Below are positions 1 to 11,299 of a stretch of DNA of 64,000 nucleotides, piece by piece. Source of the DNA: Bettongia penicillata ogilbyi (Eukaryota; Chordata; Mammalia; Diprotodontia; Potoroidae); NCBI GenBank assembly GCA_023548195.1, contig JAJHZJ010000575.1, positions 623,454-687,453 of the forward strand. Direction: 5' to 3'. Positions within the stretch are counted from its first letter, which is position 1; every line of letters begins with the position of its first letter. The position numbers and the translations under genes were made by a program. The notes beneath the pieces are model-generated. The model saw nothing but the letters and a program-made list of their open reading frames with translations. It made no database searches and was not told the DNA's origin.

Positions 1-295
1 ATCATCTGTGGATGCCATTGTCATTTTCCTTCCAGAAACACATGTGCATACAAATATTCCAGGATAGGAATTGTTGGTCATTTCAGTTAGCTGTGTTCTG
101 GCTTGCTGTTTTTGAAATTAGAGATCGACAATGCAAAGTGACTTTTAAAACACTGTAATTGTTGAGCAGCAATTTAAGCAAATGCATTATGAGATTTCAG
201 CTCAAAGAGGATTAGGAAATGCCTTCCCTGGGCTCCTCTGTGGCTCAATGTTTCTCCAGTTAACAAGAACTGCTAAAGGCACACAAGAAAAAAAT

Positions 296-512
296 TAGTT
301 GTTACGTGATTTCTCCCATTCATTTTAATTCTCCTACATAGCATGACTATAGTGAAAATGTATTTAATAGGAATGTATTGTAGAACCTATATAAAATTGT
401 ATACTGTCTCAGGGATGTAGAAGGGAGGTAAAGGGAAGAGAGGGGGATAAAATATAAGCTATATGGTAGTGATTGTAGAACACTGAAAATAAATAACATT
501 AATTAAAAGATT
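296..512 (+). mobile_element. L1 LINE 3'-end fragment
   Basis: This stretch matches, in the opposite orientation, the terminal part of the minus-strand L1 at 5690-5930. Shared words are TTTCTCCCATTCATTTTAAT, ATTTAATAGGAATG and a purine-rich GGGAGG/GAGAGGGGG block, followed by an A-rich end. It is a 5'-truncated L1 3' UTR without coding sequence. Assignment rests on similarity within the window only. Confidence 0.6.
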
Positions 513-1079
513 AGTGCAGTACAGGGAAGAGAGGGCAGTCAGAAGGAAGGTACAGAGCTCTGAAACTTGTGGGAAAATTGCAGAAAAAGGGGAAGTAGGA
601 CAACCATCAAAGAGGAAATAGGAGGGAAAAGTTGGTCTCCTTTGGGCAAAAATCAATAAAGAAGAAAATTAAAAATGAAAAAATTTACAAATGACCCTTA
701 GGAAAAGGCATTCTGGGAAGAAAGAAAAGTAGAAAAGCCCATGGACATATCTTGTACAGGAGGTAGGGTGAACTGGCTAGCAGAGTCAGAACCAGGGTAG
801 GGGTGAATGGGGCTTCAACCCTCTGTGTTGATTTTCCAGAAGATGACTAAAGTTTGCCCCAAGGATTTAAAGAGTCTAATAATGAGGCAGAGTCTGTGAC
901 AAGATGGTGAGAATTTATCTGGCTCAAGATCTCCCTGGGGAATTAGGTCAATTATGGTTGAGGTTCCATTTTTAGGAGGAGAAACAGAAACAGCTCTGAC
1001 TGGGGTGGTGTTTGTTTTGGAGGTTAGAGGTTAGAGGAAACCCTGATCTCAGTCCTCTCAAATCTGATAGCCAGGTTAT
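513..1079. other. Unassigned unique sequence
   Basis: I see no gene, RNA or recognisable repeat here. The open frames are short and lack codon-like structure. Confidence 0.5.
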
Positions 1080-1416
1080 TTCAATCCAATCCAATGAACG
1101 TCATTTAAGTGTCTACTATGTGCCACACACTATACTAAACACATTGGGGCAGCTAGGTGGTGCAGTGGATAGAGTACCAGTGCAGGAGTTAGGAGGACTT
1201 GAGTTCAAATCTCACCTCAGACACTTGACACTTCCTAGCTGTGTGACCCTGGGCAAGTCACTTAACCCCAACTGCCTCATTCTGGGTCATCTTCAGTCAT
1301 TGTGATGAATATCTGGTCATTTGATTCAGATGGCTCTGGAGGAGACTCACTCAAAAGTGAAGTGCAAGTCATGTCATTATTTTTCTGATCACATGATATT
1401 CTTCAGCAACAAAGGA

Positions 1417-1454
<38 letters not shown>

Positions 1455-1560
1455 ACACGATACTAAGGGGTATAATTAATAAAAAGGCAGCCCTTGCCTT
1501 CACAGAGCTTATAATTTAATTAGACCAAACAGCACACAACAGAAGGCAGGAAATTTGGAA
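1080..1560 (-). mobile_element. Ancient L2-type LINE 3' region, interrupted by a SINE
   Basis: The words 'tttaagtgtctactatgtgcc', '...actatactaaacaca' and, after the SINE, 'cagcccttgccttcacagagcttataat' form the familiar L2 3'-region pattern seen on the antisense strand. The two halves (1080-1143 and 1448-1560) join cleanly when the SINE at 1144-1447 is removed, which shows the LINE was there first. Confidence 0.55.
1144..1447 (+). mobile_element. tRNA-headed SINE with RTE-like tail (MAR1-type)
   Basis: The element starts with GGGGCAGCTAGGTGG. An A-box-like TGGTGCAGTGG lies near 1157 and a B-box-like GAGTTCAAATC at 1201-1211, the internal RNA polymerase III promoter of a tRNA-derived SINE. 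The 3' part (CATCTTCAGTCATTGTGATG ... AACAAAGGACAAA, then (CA)n at 1420-1449) resembles the tail of SINEs mobilised by RTE LINEs in marsupials. A perfect 10-bp target-site duplication, ACTAAACACA, lies at 1134-1143 and 1448-1457. The family name is inferred from memory of marsupial SINEs. Confidence 0.75.
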
Positions 1561-2412
1561 GGGAGACCAGAAGATACTTGACCAAAGGGATCTTGTTCTA
1601 TGGATTTAAAACCAGACAAGGCAATAGATGCAAAATGGAGTGAGTTAAAACTCCACTTTCTGTGCTTTGTAAAGGAAGGTATTGGTAAGAGTTTGGTCCT
1701 TCACTTTCCAGACTTCCAATTGAAGGGGAGAGGAGGCTGAGGGAGGAAGATTCAGTCAAGGCTTGAGTTTACAGCATAGTAATGAGATTAGAAGTGATGA
1801 ATTTACCCTGGGAGGGAATAATGGACCACCTCAGAACATGTTCTGCACAAGGAAAGGGAGGCCATCTTGGAGATCAGTGGCTGTCTGGAAAGTACCCTCG
1901 CCCCCGTTTATAATGTTTACTCATCTGGAGAGGGAACCCTTAAAATTTGGTGAGGTCCAAGTAAGGAGAAAAAACTTCATCTGATTTTGGAAACCATTCC
2001 ACATGGGCTGTGTTGAAGTCAACCATACAATAAGCTTTTATTAAGCACTTACTATGTGCTATGGATATAAAGAAAGGCACAAGTGTAGAGTGCCACCTTC
2101 CAGTCTGAGAGAGAAGCATCGTAGTGCTCCCAAACCACTGAGAACCAGGGACTGGCTTATCCCACGGAGGGGAAAATGGTTCTTTAGGGTGGGAGTTCTC
2201 CATCATTTCTCAAATGGAAGAAGGGCAGCACTTACAGAATTGGGACGTCATCTGCTGGCAGGTCCTCCATTCTGTGATCACTTCTGCTTTGTGTGTTTGT
2301 TTGTTTTTTCTCTCAGAGTCTGACAATCTCTTGCTTCACAGTCCTTCTTGCTAATGAGAGTCTTTCTGGGATGAGTGGCTCATCCAATGAATTTAATTTC
2401 TTTGTTTTTAAG
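1561..2412. other. Mostly unassigned; short MIR/L2-like fragment at 2027-2100
   Basis: Around 2027-2100 the words 'aataagcttttattaagcacttactatgtgc' and 'ggatataaagaaaggca' recall L2/MIR debris. The rest shows no recognised feature. If the collagen-like exon at 2413-2439 is real, this is upstream intron. Confidence 0.4.
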
Positions 2413-2439
2413 GGAGAAACTGGTAGGTCAGGAGAAAAA
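2413..2439 (+). CDS. Candidate 27-bp collagen triple-helix exon
   Basis: The sequence reads GGA GAA ACT GGT AGG TCA GGA GAA AAA, giving Gly-Glu-Thr Gly-Arg-Ser Gly-Glu-Lys: three exact Gly-X-Y triplets in phase 0. Upstream is an acceptor (T-rich tract ending TTTGTTTTTAAG). Downstream is a full-consensus donor, GTAAGTAATG. Collagen genes commonly use helix exons that are multiples of 9 bp starting with an intact Gly codon, and 27 bp is one standard size. The exon is far too short to score as an open frame. I cannot tell which collagen it is. No second convincing helix exon was found, so introns would have to be long, or this could be a lone remnant. Confidence 0.5.
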
Positions 2440-3969
2440 GTAAGTAATGCCACGTATTGGGTTGATTTTCTTCTACCTAACTTCACTTATCTATGCCACA
2501 GCATTCACTGAAAAATCAAGGTTCTTAGTCAACAACTTCACACACATCATGTTGCTATATAAGGGGAGTGAGAGGAAAGGTCAATATGGGAGAGAGAAAG
2601 GCAGAGGAAGATATTTTCCTATGAGACTCCATTTTTATTTAACTATTGAGCTGTAGCAATGATTGCTGTGGTTACTGGGAAGTTAGGAACCTCAGAGTGT
2701 AGGGCACCATCTGCCTGGAATGAATTTTAGCACTCAAACCATTTTCTAGTTAAGGGGTATTGTTTATTGTAACAGCTATAGAAGCGGGCAGGGTCTCTAG
2801 TGAACTTCAACTTAATAGGGGTGAGACTGATCCTTATATAAAAAGAAAGTGAAAGGATTTGGATGGGATTAAATAATGATAAACCGTCTGGGGTGGACCA
2901 GGTGAAACAGTGAAAGAACTATTCGGTAGGTTAATTAGGCGATCTAGATAGGGTTAAGGAGTGGTCTATATCTGCACATAATCTAGAGTGGGCCAAGAGC
3001 ACAGTGAAAAGATGTCAAGTAAGCTAATTAGATAATTTAGGTGGCCTGGGGTGGGCCAGTTGTTTTGGGCTGAGGCACCATTGATCTGAACTGCTGAAAT
3101 GTATGGAGACATAACAGGGACTGAGTTGCTTTCAAAGACATGATCTTATCCTTTTTTGGGTCCAGATCCCATCATTCTATCAGCAAGAACTGAGGCTTCA
3201 CTGGAAAGGGCTCATTATTCTATGACCTGACAAAGGAGGTAGCAGGCTTTTACTTATGGAGGAAAGGTAAAAGGGAAGATTTCCTAATCATGTTCAAAGA
3301 ATAAGGGCATATTTATCTCTCCCATTAAGAATCTACTTGCAGAGAGTCTCTTTAACTTTGGAAAACCCAACAAGTTATGGCATTAGCAAGATATGAATCT
3401 CTCCCCATGAGACCCCACTGCAAGCAATCAATTTTTTTCTAAATGAGGGAGAAGCTTTCACTTAATGATGTTTGGTAGCCTAAAGAGAAGTGAGGCTGTT
3501 TATAGTTTAGTGGATTACAAGTCCCTAAGCAATGATAATACTTAGAAGAAATCTCATATTTTCAAGAACACAATTTGGGTCCATTTTTATGGCTCCCTTA
3601 ATCATTTCACTGATGAGATGACTCGGCAGTCCTAATTCACAGAAGATTAACAAATTACTTATAAAGATTTGCTTCCAGAGGGTTGAATGCAGTCCCGAGT
3701 ATAGTTTATACGACAGCTGTTTAAGAAAACCATTGTAACTTCACCATAACAGGATGTCTACTCTACAATCGTGTTTGCTTGGTGTTGAGAACACCTGGGA
3801 TATAAGGGGGACCCAGTGGGGCTAATCTTCCCCAAGGGGTATCAGAAACTTGTGAATCAGTTGTGAATCAGGGCTCTTGGTGACTATAGGTTATCAAGAC
3901 ACAGGTAACAGTGTCCCTGCCTATAATACTTTCTAACAGAGGAGACATCTATCTAAGATATTTAAAAAA
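2440..3969. other. Unassigned (possible intron); weak internal repeats
   Basis: No gene or RNA seen. Between about 2880 and 3060 the phrase 'GGGGTGGACCAGG / AGAGTGGGCCAAG / GGGGTGGGCCAG' recurs with 'TTAATTAGGCGAT / CTAATTAGATAAT', suggesting a decayed repeat or LTR fragment that I cannot classify. Confidence 0.35.
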
Positions 3970-4130
3970 TGAGTACCAGGTAGTTTTATAAGGAAGACAA
4001 CAAACACCTGGGGCAAAGGAAAAGTTTCATTGAGAAGGGAGTGCTTGAGCTGAGTCTTGAGGAAAATCAAAGGTTCCAAGAAACAGCAAGTATATTCCAG
4101 GCACATGGTTACTGAAAGTCTTTGTTATCA
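3970..4130 (-). mobile_element. Ancient L2-type LINE fragment
   Basis: 'gaagggagtgcttgagctgagtcttgagg' and 'caagtatattccaggcacatgg' match the antisense L2 3' region pattern also seen at 36950-37020. The fragment is short and heavily diverged. Confidence 0.4.
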
Positions 4131-5190
4131 TTAGGGAATGATTAAAAAAAAAAACTCCAACTGGAAGAAGGATTCCCTGAAGATAGTCCACTATAGCCTA
4201 TGTACTGTGCATATAGTGGGTGCCAAATGAATATCTACTGAACTACAATGATCTTGATCAGAGAATGAGTAGGGACCTCAACAGACAGTGTGGCTCATCT
4301 CCTTTCTGGAGATGGGTGAGCATCTTACTCAAGTTTGCAACTGGTTGATTGATCTCCAAGCCTCCGGTGCTTAAACATGGTGGCAATCAACACAATACTC
4401 ACTTCCTTTGATTCTCATGTACTCTCAGACACTTGATGACAAGGGTTAACCTGTAGTGGAGGTAGAGGGCACTGGGTATTTGCTAACAGTCATTTGAGGA
4501 AAGTGAAGTTGCAGGTACAGGGGATAGAGTGGCTAATGACATAACAAAGAGTAGTGCTTAAATCCAGCTGAGCTCTTTAGGCTGCTTCCCTCCTAGATCA
4601 GGTAAGGTGCTTACGATGAGTTCCAGCTCTTATAACCAAAGCACCTTCCAGTGATAAGATCCTTCAAATGGAAGAGGCCAGGATAGCATGGAAAGGGATG
4701 AGGAAAAAGACTGGGGAAAGACCAAGGTGAGGAAAACAGAAAACAAACTTAGCTAGCTGTGTAATTATGGAAAATTTCACATAATTGGTTACTTTCTATT
4801 GAGCAAATTTTTGTAGAATCTCTTTATGGTGATTCAGTTTAGATTTATGAAGAGGAAACAATAAAATTATATGACTATGAGTCAGAATATCAAAGTCTCC
4901 AATGAATTTAAATGAGTATCACCCAGAGAGCAGTGGAGACGAATATAGTTTGTGGGAACAGGCTCCAAGGCAAAGCAAATACAGAGTTATGAAGAACAGG
5001 AATGAAGGACGTAATCAGAGAATTGTGAGTGAAAAAGAGGATGACTTGGTCAGATTATCCACCAGTATTCTTGTGAAGTCAAGAGAAAGTCGGGAAGGCT
5101 CACAAGCACGTGAGTTGCCAGTATGAGCTTATGAGAGGCCATAGGGAGGAATTGCAAAGGACAGTCTAACACGGATAATGGGTGATAGCT
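4131..5190. other. Unassigned sequence
   Basis: No supported gene, RNA or repeat. A 74-codon frame at 4902-5126 has no recognisable domain and lies in otherwise non-coding-looking DNA. Confidence 0.45.
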
Positions 5191-5192
5191 GT

Positions 5193-5425
5193 TGTTGATC
5201 AGTAGTTTTTCAGTGTTGTCTGACTTTTCATGCGACCACTTGGAGATTTCTTTGCAAAGATACTAGAATGATTGTGATTATCTTCTCCAACTCATTTTAC
5301 AGAGGAAGAAACAGAGGCAAAGAAGATTAAGGGACTTGATCACACAACTTCTAAGGCCAGATTTGTACTCAGAAAAGTGAGCCTTCCTGACTTCAGGCTA
5401 GTCATTTTATCCACTGGGCTCTGTA
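5193..5425 (-). mobile_element. tRNA-headed marsupial SINE, reverse orientation
   Basis: Read on the minus strand, the element has a tRNA-like head, then CCTC-GTTTC-TC-GTAAAATGAG-type core words and a tail ending in 'gtcagacaacactgaa...'. On the plus strand it shows 'ACTCATTTTACAGAGGAAGAAAC' and 'GACTTGATCACACAACTTCTAAG'. It is the same SINE family as the copies at 18208, 19291, 25253, 54859, 55934 and 60733. Confidence 0.7.
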
Positions 5426-5569
5426 GATACCTCCTACAAATTATAGCCACTTAGCCTTCATGACCTCAAAATCTCATTATACATTACAGCAACTTCCTTG
5501 GACAGAAACCCTGAGGGCCTTCCCTTCCCAGATCTATTTTTTTAACAGTCCATTCTTTACCTCATCAAT

Positions 5570-5652
5570 TCATTCATTCATTTATCTATCTATCTATCTA
5601 TCTAGCTAGCTACCTATTTATTTATATTTTTATTTTTTTTTTGGGGGGGGGG
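5570..5652. repeat. (TCTA)n, T-rich and G10 low-complexity tract
   Basis: A short (TCTA)n run at about 5583-5606 leads into T-rich DNA and then ten consecutive G at 5643-5652, just outside the 3' end of the following minus-strand L1. Confidence 0.8.
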
Positions 5653-5689
5653 TCACAGGAAGCCTAGAAGGGAAGGAGGTTCCATAACT

Positions 5690-8600
5690 TTTATTTTTTT
5701 AAATTAAATTATTTTATTTGTTTTCATTGTTCTACAAACACTTCCACATATATTAGATTTTTTCTCTCTCTCCTCCTCATTCCCCCTCACTCCCCCTCAC
5801 TCTCCACTTCCTCCCTGAGACAGCATACAGTCTTATATAGGTTCTGCATGTGCATTCCTATTAAATACATGTTGCATAGAGGAATTAAAATGAATGGGAG
5901 AAACCATAAAACAAAACAAAACATAACTTGAAAGAAAATAGTCTGCGACTATCAGCTATCTAATTCTATAGTTCTTTCTCTGGATATGGAAGGCCTTTTT
6001 CCTCAAGTGTCCATTGGAAATTTTTTAACCCCTTACATTGCAATGAATTACTAAGTCACCAGAAAAATTCCTCACATACTGTGGTTGTTGCTGTGTAAAA
6101 CGTTCTCCTGGTTTAGCTCCTTGCACTCAGCATCAGTTCACATAATTCCTTCCAGGTCTCTCTGAAGTTTTCCTGTTCATCATTTCTTATAGCACAATAA
6201 TATTCCATTACATTCATATACCACAACTTGTTCAGCCATTCCCCAATTGATGGGCATTCCTTTGATTACTTTTTGACCTCCACAACTGCTATAAATATTT
6301 TTTGTACATGTGGGACCCTTTCCCATTTCTATGATCTCTTTGGGATAGAATCTCAGAAGCAATATTACTGGGTCAAAGGGTATGTACCCTCTGCCTTCTG
6401 GGCAGAGTTCCAAATTGATCTCTAGAATGGTTGAATCAGTTCATAGCTCCAACAAGAATAAATTAATGTCCCAGCTCTCTCACATCTTCTCCAACATTTA
6501 TCATCTTCCTGTTTTGTCATGGTGGCCAATCAGATAAGTGTGATGTGGTACCTCAGAGTTATTTTGATTTGCATTTCTCTAATCAATAGTGATTTAGAGT
6601 ATTTTTTCATATGATTGTATATTGCTTTAATTTCTTCCTCTGAAAACTTCTTATTCATATCTTTTGACCATTTATCAGTTGGGAAATGACCTATGTTCTA
6701 CATTTGACTCAGTTCTCTATATATTTTAGAAATGAGGCCTTTATCACAGACAGTAGTTGCAAAAATTCTTTGCCACTTTTCTGTTTTCCTCTTAATCTTA
6801 ATCTTATTTGCATTGGGTTTGTTTGTGCAAAATCTTTTCAACTTAATGTTATCAAAATTATCCATTTTGCCTGTCATAATGTTCTCTACCTCTTGTTTGA
6901 TCAAAAATTTCTCAATTCTATATAAATCTGACAAATATACTATTCATTGCTCCCGTAATTTGTTTATAGTATCAATCTTTATACCTAGATCATGTATCCA
7001 TTTGAACTTTATTTTTGTGTAGTGTCAGGCATTAGTCTATGCCCAGTTTTCCACATAATGTTATCAACTTTTCCCAGCAATTTTTGTCAAACAGTAAGTT
7101 CTTATCCCAGAAGCTGGGTTCCTTGGGTTTATCCAACACTAGATTGCTATATTCACTGACTACTTACTGTGTCTTGAGTGCCTAATATATTCCACTGGTT
7201 TACCCCTCTGTTTTTTAGCCAGTACCAAGTGGTTTTGATGATTGCTGTTTTATAATACAATTTGAGATCTGGTAGGGTTAAACCACCTTCCCTAGCATTT
7301 CTGTTCATTAGTCACCTTGATATTCTGGACCTTTTATTCTTCCAGAAGAATTTTGATATTATTTTTTCTAGCTCTAGAAAATAATAACCTGGTAGTTTGA
7401 TTGGTATAAGTAAATTAATTTAGGTAGAATGGTCATTTTTATTATATTAGCTACACCTACCCACAAGCCATTGATGTTTTTGCACTTACTTAGATCTGAC
7501 TTTATTTGTGCAAAAATTGTTTTGTAACTCTGCTCATATAGTCCCTGGGTTTGTTTTGGCAGGTAGACTCCCAGGTATTTTATAGTGTTTATTGTAGCTT
7601 TAAGTTGGATTTCTCTTTCTTTCTCTTGCTATTGGGCTTTGTTAGTAATATATGGAAATGCAGATGATTTATGCGGGTTTATTTTGTGACCTGCAAATTT
7701 GCCAAAGTTGTTTATTATTTCAAGTAGTTTTTTACTTGATTCTCTGAGACTCTATAAGTATATCATCATGTCACCTGTAAAGAGCAATGACTTAGTTTCT
7801 TCTTTGCCTATTATAATTCCTTCAATTTCTTTTTCTTCTCTTATTGCTACAGCTAGCATTTCTAATACTATCCTTGTTTCACCCCTGATCTTATTAGAAA
7901 TGCTTTTAGCTTATCCCCATTGTACATAATGCTTGCTGAAGGTTTTAGGTAGATACTGCTTATTGTTCTATAGAAAGTTCCATTTATTCCTTTGCTCTCC
8001 AGTGTTTTCAATAGGAAAGGTTGTTGTATTTTGTCAAAAGCTTTTCCTGCATCTATTGAGGTATTCATGTGACTTCTATTAGTTTTGTTGTTGATATGAT
8101 CAATAATGGTAATAGTTTTCCTAATATTGAACCACCCCTGCATTCCTGGTATAAATCCTACCTGATCATAATGTATTATTCTCATGATAAGTTGCTGTAT
8201 TCTTTTTGCTAATATCTTATTTAAAGTTTTTATATTTATATTCATTAGAGAAATTGGTCTATAATTTTCTTTCTCTGTTTTGGCTCTTCCTGGTTTAGGT
8301 ATCAGAACCACATTTGTATCATAAAAATAATTCAGCAATTTTTCTACATAGTCTATTTAGTGTTGGAATTAACTGTTCTTTAAATGTTTGACAGTATTCA
8401 CTTGTAAATCCATCCAGCCCTGGAGATGTTTTTCTAGGGAGTTCATTGATGGCTTGTTCAATTTCTTTTTCTGAGATGGAGTTATTTCAGTATTCAACTT
8501 CCTCTTCTGTCAATTTGGTCAAATTATTTATATATATATATATATTAAATAATCTTCCACCTATTTTAGATTGTCAAATTTATGGGAATACAGTTGGACA

Positions 8601-10036
8601 AAGTAATTTCTAATTATTATTTTAATTTCCTCCTCATAGGAGGTGAGTTCATCCATTTCTTTTTTTGATATTGATAATTTGGTTTTCTTTTTTTAAATCA
8701 AATTGACCAAAGGTTTATCAATTTTATTGTTTTTTTAAATAAAACCAACTCTTAGTTTAATTTATTAGTGCAATTGTTTTCTTAATTTCAATTTTATTAA
8801 TCTCTCCTTTTATTTTCAGTATTTCTAATTTGGTATTTAATTGGAGATTTTCAAACTGTTCTTTTTCTAGTTTTTTCAGCTGCATTCCCACTTCATTGAT
8901 CTCCTCTTTCTCTATTTCATTAATGTAGCCGTTCAACAATATAAAACTTCCCCTATGAACTGCTTTTGCAATATCCCATAAGATTTGGTAGGTTGTCTCA
9001 CTATTGTCATTCTCTTAAATTAAGTTGTTGATTGTTTTTTATAATTTATTGTTTAACCCACAGGATTAGATTTTTTAGTTTCCAATTAATTTGGTTTATA
9101 TTTCCACGGCCTTTGATTACATATAATTTTTATTGCATCATGATCTGAGAATCTGACTATCTCTACCTTTCTACACTGGATTGTGAGTTTTTTAGCATGT
9201 GGTCAGTTTTTCTAAATGTGCCATGTACCACCAAGAAAAATGTATATTCCTTTCTATCCCCATTCAATTTTTTCCAGAGATCTATCATATCTACCTTATC
9301 CATGGCTGTATTTACTTCCTTAACTTCTTTCTTGTTTATTTTGAGGCTAGATTTATCAAGGTCAGAGAAGGGGAGATTGAGATCCCCCACTAGTATAATT
9401 TTGCTGTCTATTTCTTCCTGTAACTCCCTTAGATTCTCCTCTAAGAATATTGATGCTATACCACTGGAAACATATATGTTTAGTAATGAAATTGCTTCAT
9501 TATCTATGGTGCCTTTTAGCAGGATATAATTTCCTTCCTTATCTCCTTTAATTAGATATATTTCTGCTTTGGCTTTGTCTGAGATTAGGATTGCTAACCT
9601 TGTTTTTTTACATCAGCTGAAGCACAATATATTCTGCTCCAACCTTTTACCTTTACCCTGGGTGTATGCCCCCATTACAAATGTGTTTCTTATAAAAAAC
9701 ATATTGTTGGATTTTGGTTTTTAATCCATTCTGCTACACATCTCTGTTTTATAGGAGAGTTCATCCCATTCACATTCATAGTTATGATTAGTATCTGTGT
9801 CTTTCCCTCCAATTCCTTTCCTCCATTTATGCTTTTAGTTCTCCCTTCCCCTCCACAATAAAGTTTTAATTTTTGACCAAAGCCTCCCTCCCTTCTTTCA
9901 GTGCCCCTCCCTTTTAATCCCCTTTTTCCTTACTGCTTCTTCCCTCCGTTTTAGCCTTCCCTCCCTTTTTCCTCCTTCCCCTCCTACTGCCTATAGAGCT
10001 AGCTGTATTCTATACTTAACTGAGTTTGTTGTTGCC
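5690..10036 (-). mobile_element. L1 LINE, long 5'-truncated copy (ORF2 plus 3' UTR)
   Basis: Read from right to left, the element has about 245 nt upstream of ORF2, then the endonuclease domain, reverse transcriptase, C-terminal domain and a 3' UTR ending in A/T-rich sequence near 5690. It is an autonomous-type L1, unlike the ORF1-only elements on the right. The piece at 10038-10650 appears to be its inverted 5' portion. I could not identify a target-site duplication. Many stops and frameshifts show it is old and inactive. Confidence 0.85.
6130..9790 (-). pseudogene. L1 ORF2 pseudogene (endonuclease / reverse transcriptase)
   Basis: ORF2 encodes the nicking endonuclease and reverse transcriptase of L1. 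At 9785-9650 the frame reads like the start of the endonuclease (TMNVNGMNSPIKQRCVAEW). At 9163-9390 it shows GDLNLPFSDLDKSS and HGTFRKTDHML, keeping the Asp/Asn of the GDxN box and the Asp-His near the end of the domain. At 7868-8338 the RT fingers/palm read [20 protein letters not shown] and [17 protein letters not shown]. The usual FADD active-site box appears at 7759-7784 as FTGDMMIYL, so the first catalytic Asp is lost. The C-terminal part reaches 'WYMNVMEYYCAIRN' near 6200. It is broken by numerous frameshifts and stops. Confidence 0.88.
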
Positions 10037-10037
10037 T

Positions 10038-10650
10038 CCTTGATTCAAAATCTTAGTGAAGAAAATATTTCTTTAAAAATTAGAATGGAGCAGATGGAAG
10101 CTAATGACTTTATGAGAAACCAAGAAATTACAAAACAAAACCAAAAGAATGAAAAAATGGAAGAGAATGTGAAATATCTCATTGGAAAAACAACTGACAT
10201 GGAAAATAGATCCAGGAGAGACAATTTAAAAATTATGGGACTACCTGAAAGCCATGATCAAAAAAAAAAGAGCCTAGGCATCATCTTTCATGCACTATCA
10301 AGGAAAACTGCCTGCATATTCTAGAATTAAAGGGTAAAATAATATTGAAAGAATCTACCAATCATCTCCTGAAAGGGTTCCCAAAAAGAAAAAAAAATGC
10401 TTAGAAATATTGTAGCCAAATTCTAGAGTTCTAGGTAAAGGAGAAAATACTGCAAGCAGCCAGAAAGAAACAATTCGAGTATTGTGGAAATACAATCAGG
10501 ATAACACAAGATCTAGCTGCTTCTACATTAAGGGATCAAAGGGCTTGGTATATGATATTCTAGAAGTTAAAGGAAGTAGAATTAAAACCAAGAATCACCT
10601 ATCCAGCAAAACTGAGTATAATACTTCAGGGGGAAAAATGGTAATTCAAT
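10038..10650 (+). pseudogene. L1 ORF1 fragment, inverted relative to adjacent L1
   Basis: The first open part (10040-10324) reads from the end of the coiled coil (ENISLKIRMEQMEANDFMRN) into the RRM (NRSRRDNLKIMGLPESHD). Later frames carry the C-terminal domain words QFEYCGNTIRITQDLAAS and 'PRITYPAKLSIILQG'-like sequence. It starts in mid-ORF1 and ends near the ORF1 3' end. Several frameshifts separate the pieces. The position, head to head with the ORF2 part at 10036, fits a 5' inversion made during one L1 insertion. The alternative is an independent ORF1-only fragment. Confidence 0.75.
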
Positions 10651-11174
10651 GTTTCTGGCCTCTCATGGAAACTAAATTCCTGTGGACCTTCCTCCCTTTC
10701 TTTTGACATTAGAAAGACATTGTGTGACAAATCATTATTCTGTATTCTTTTCTCTCCCTCACCTCACTTAGCCAATAAGTTGCCAAGTATGGGCATTTCT
10801 TCTGCAGTACATGCTTTGGGGTGTATAGCTAGAGTAGGGTAAAATACTTTGTAATCATGAAACACTTTATAAATCTAACCTATTATTTTCAGTCAAGTCC
10901 ATAGCACCATTCACATGCTCAACCATTTATTTATTTTACAAACAACAACAAAAAGAAAACCAACAACTTTGGGGGTAATTTATAGGAATGTAATTTCTTC
11001 AGAGTTCTCTGATAACTATTATTTATAGAATGCTACAAATAATTCCCCCCCGATGGCTCCAATCCAAGTAATATTGATTTCCATCCAGTATAAAGTAAAA
11101 AAGTAAGTATTGTTTTGTAATGTTATGTTAATATTTTGTTGTTTTATGTCATATCACTTTTTTATATTACAGAG
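10651..11174. other. Unassigned sequence
   Basis: Nothing recognisable beyond A/T-rich DNA. Confidence 0.5.
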
Positions 11175-11290
11175 AGGCAGCCCTGATGTGGTGAATAGAA
11201 AACTGACCTGGGAGCCTGGAAGACCTAAGTCTCTGGTCCATATTAGGTGTGTGAACTTGGGCAAGTCAGTTAACTTTATCATATTCCAGG
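11175..11290 (+). mobile_element. SINE 5'-half fragment
   Basis: 'aggcagccctgatgtggtgaatagaaaactgacctgggagcctggaagacc' and 'gtgtgtgaacttgggcaagtcagttaac' match the tRNA-derived head of the marsupial SINEs. The 3' half is missing. Confidence 0.55.
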
Positions 11291-11299
11291 CACCTTTCT

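Noticed and set aside
7699..9529. Plus-strand frames of 60-110 codons within the large L1
   Set aside because: Antisense shadows of L1 ORF2.
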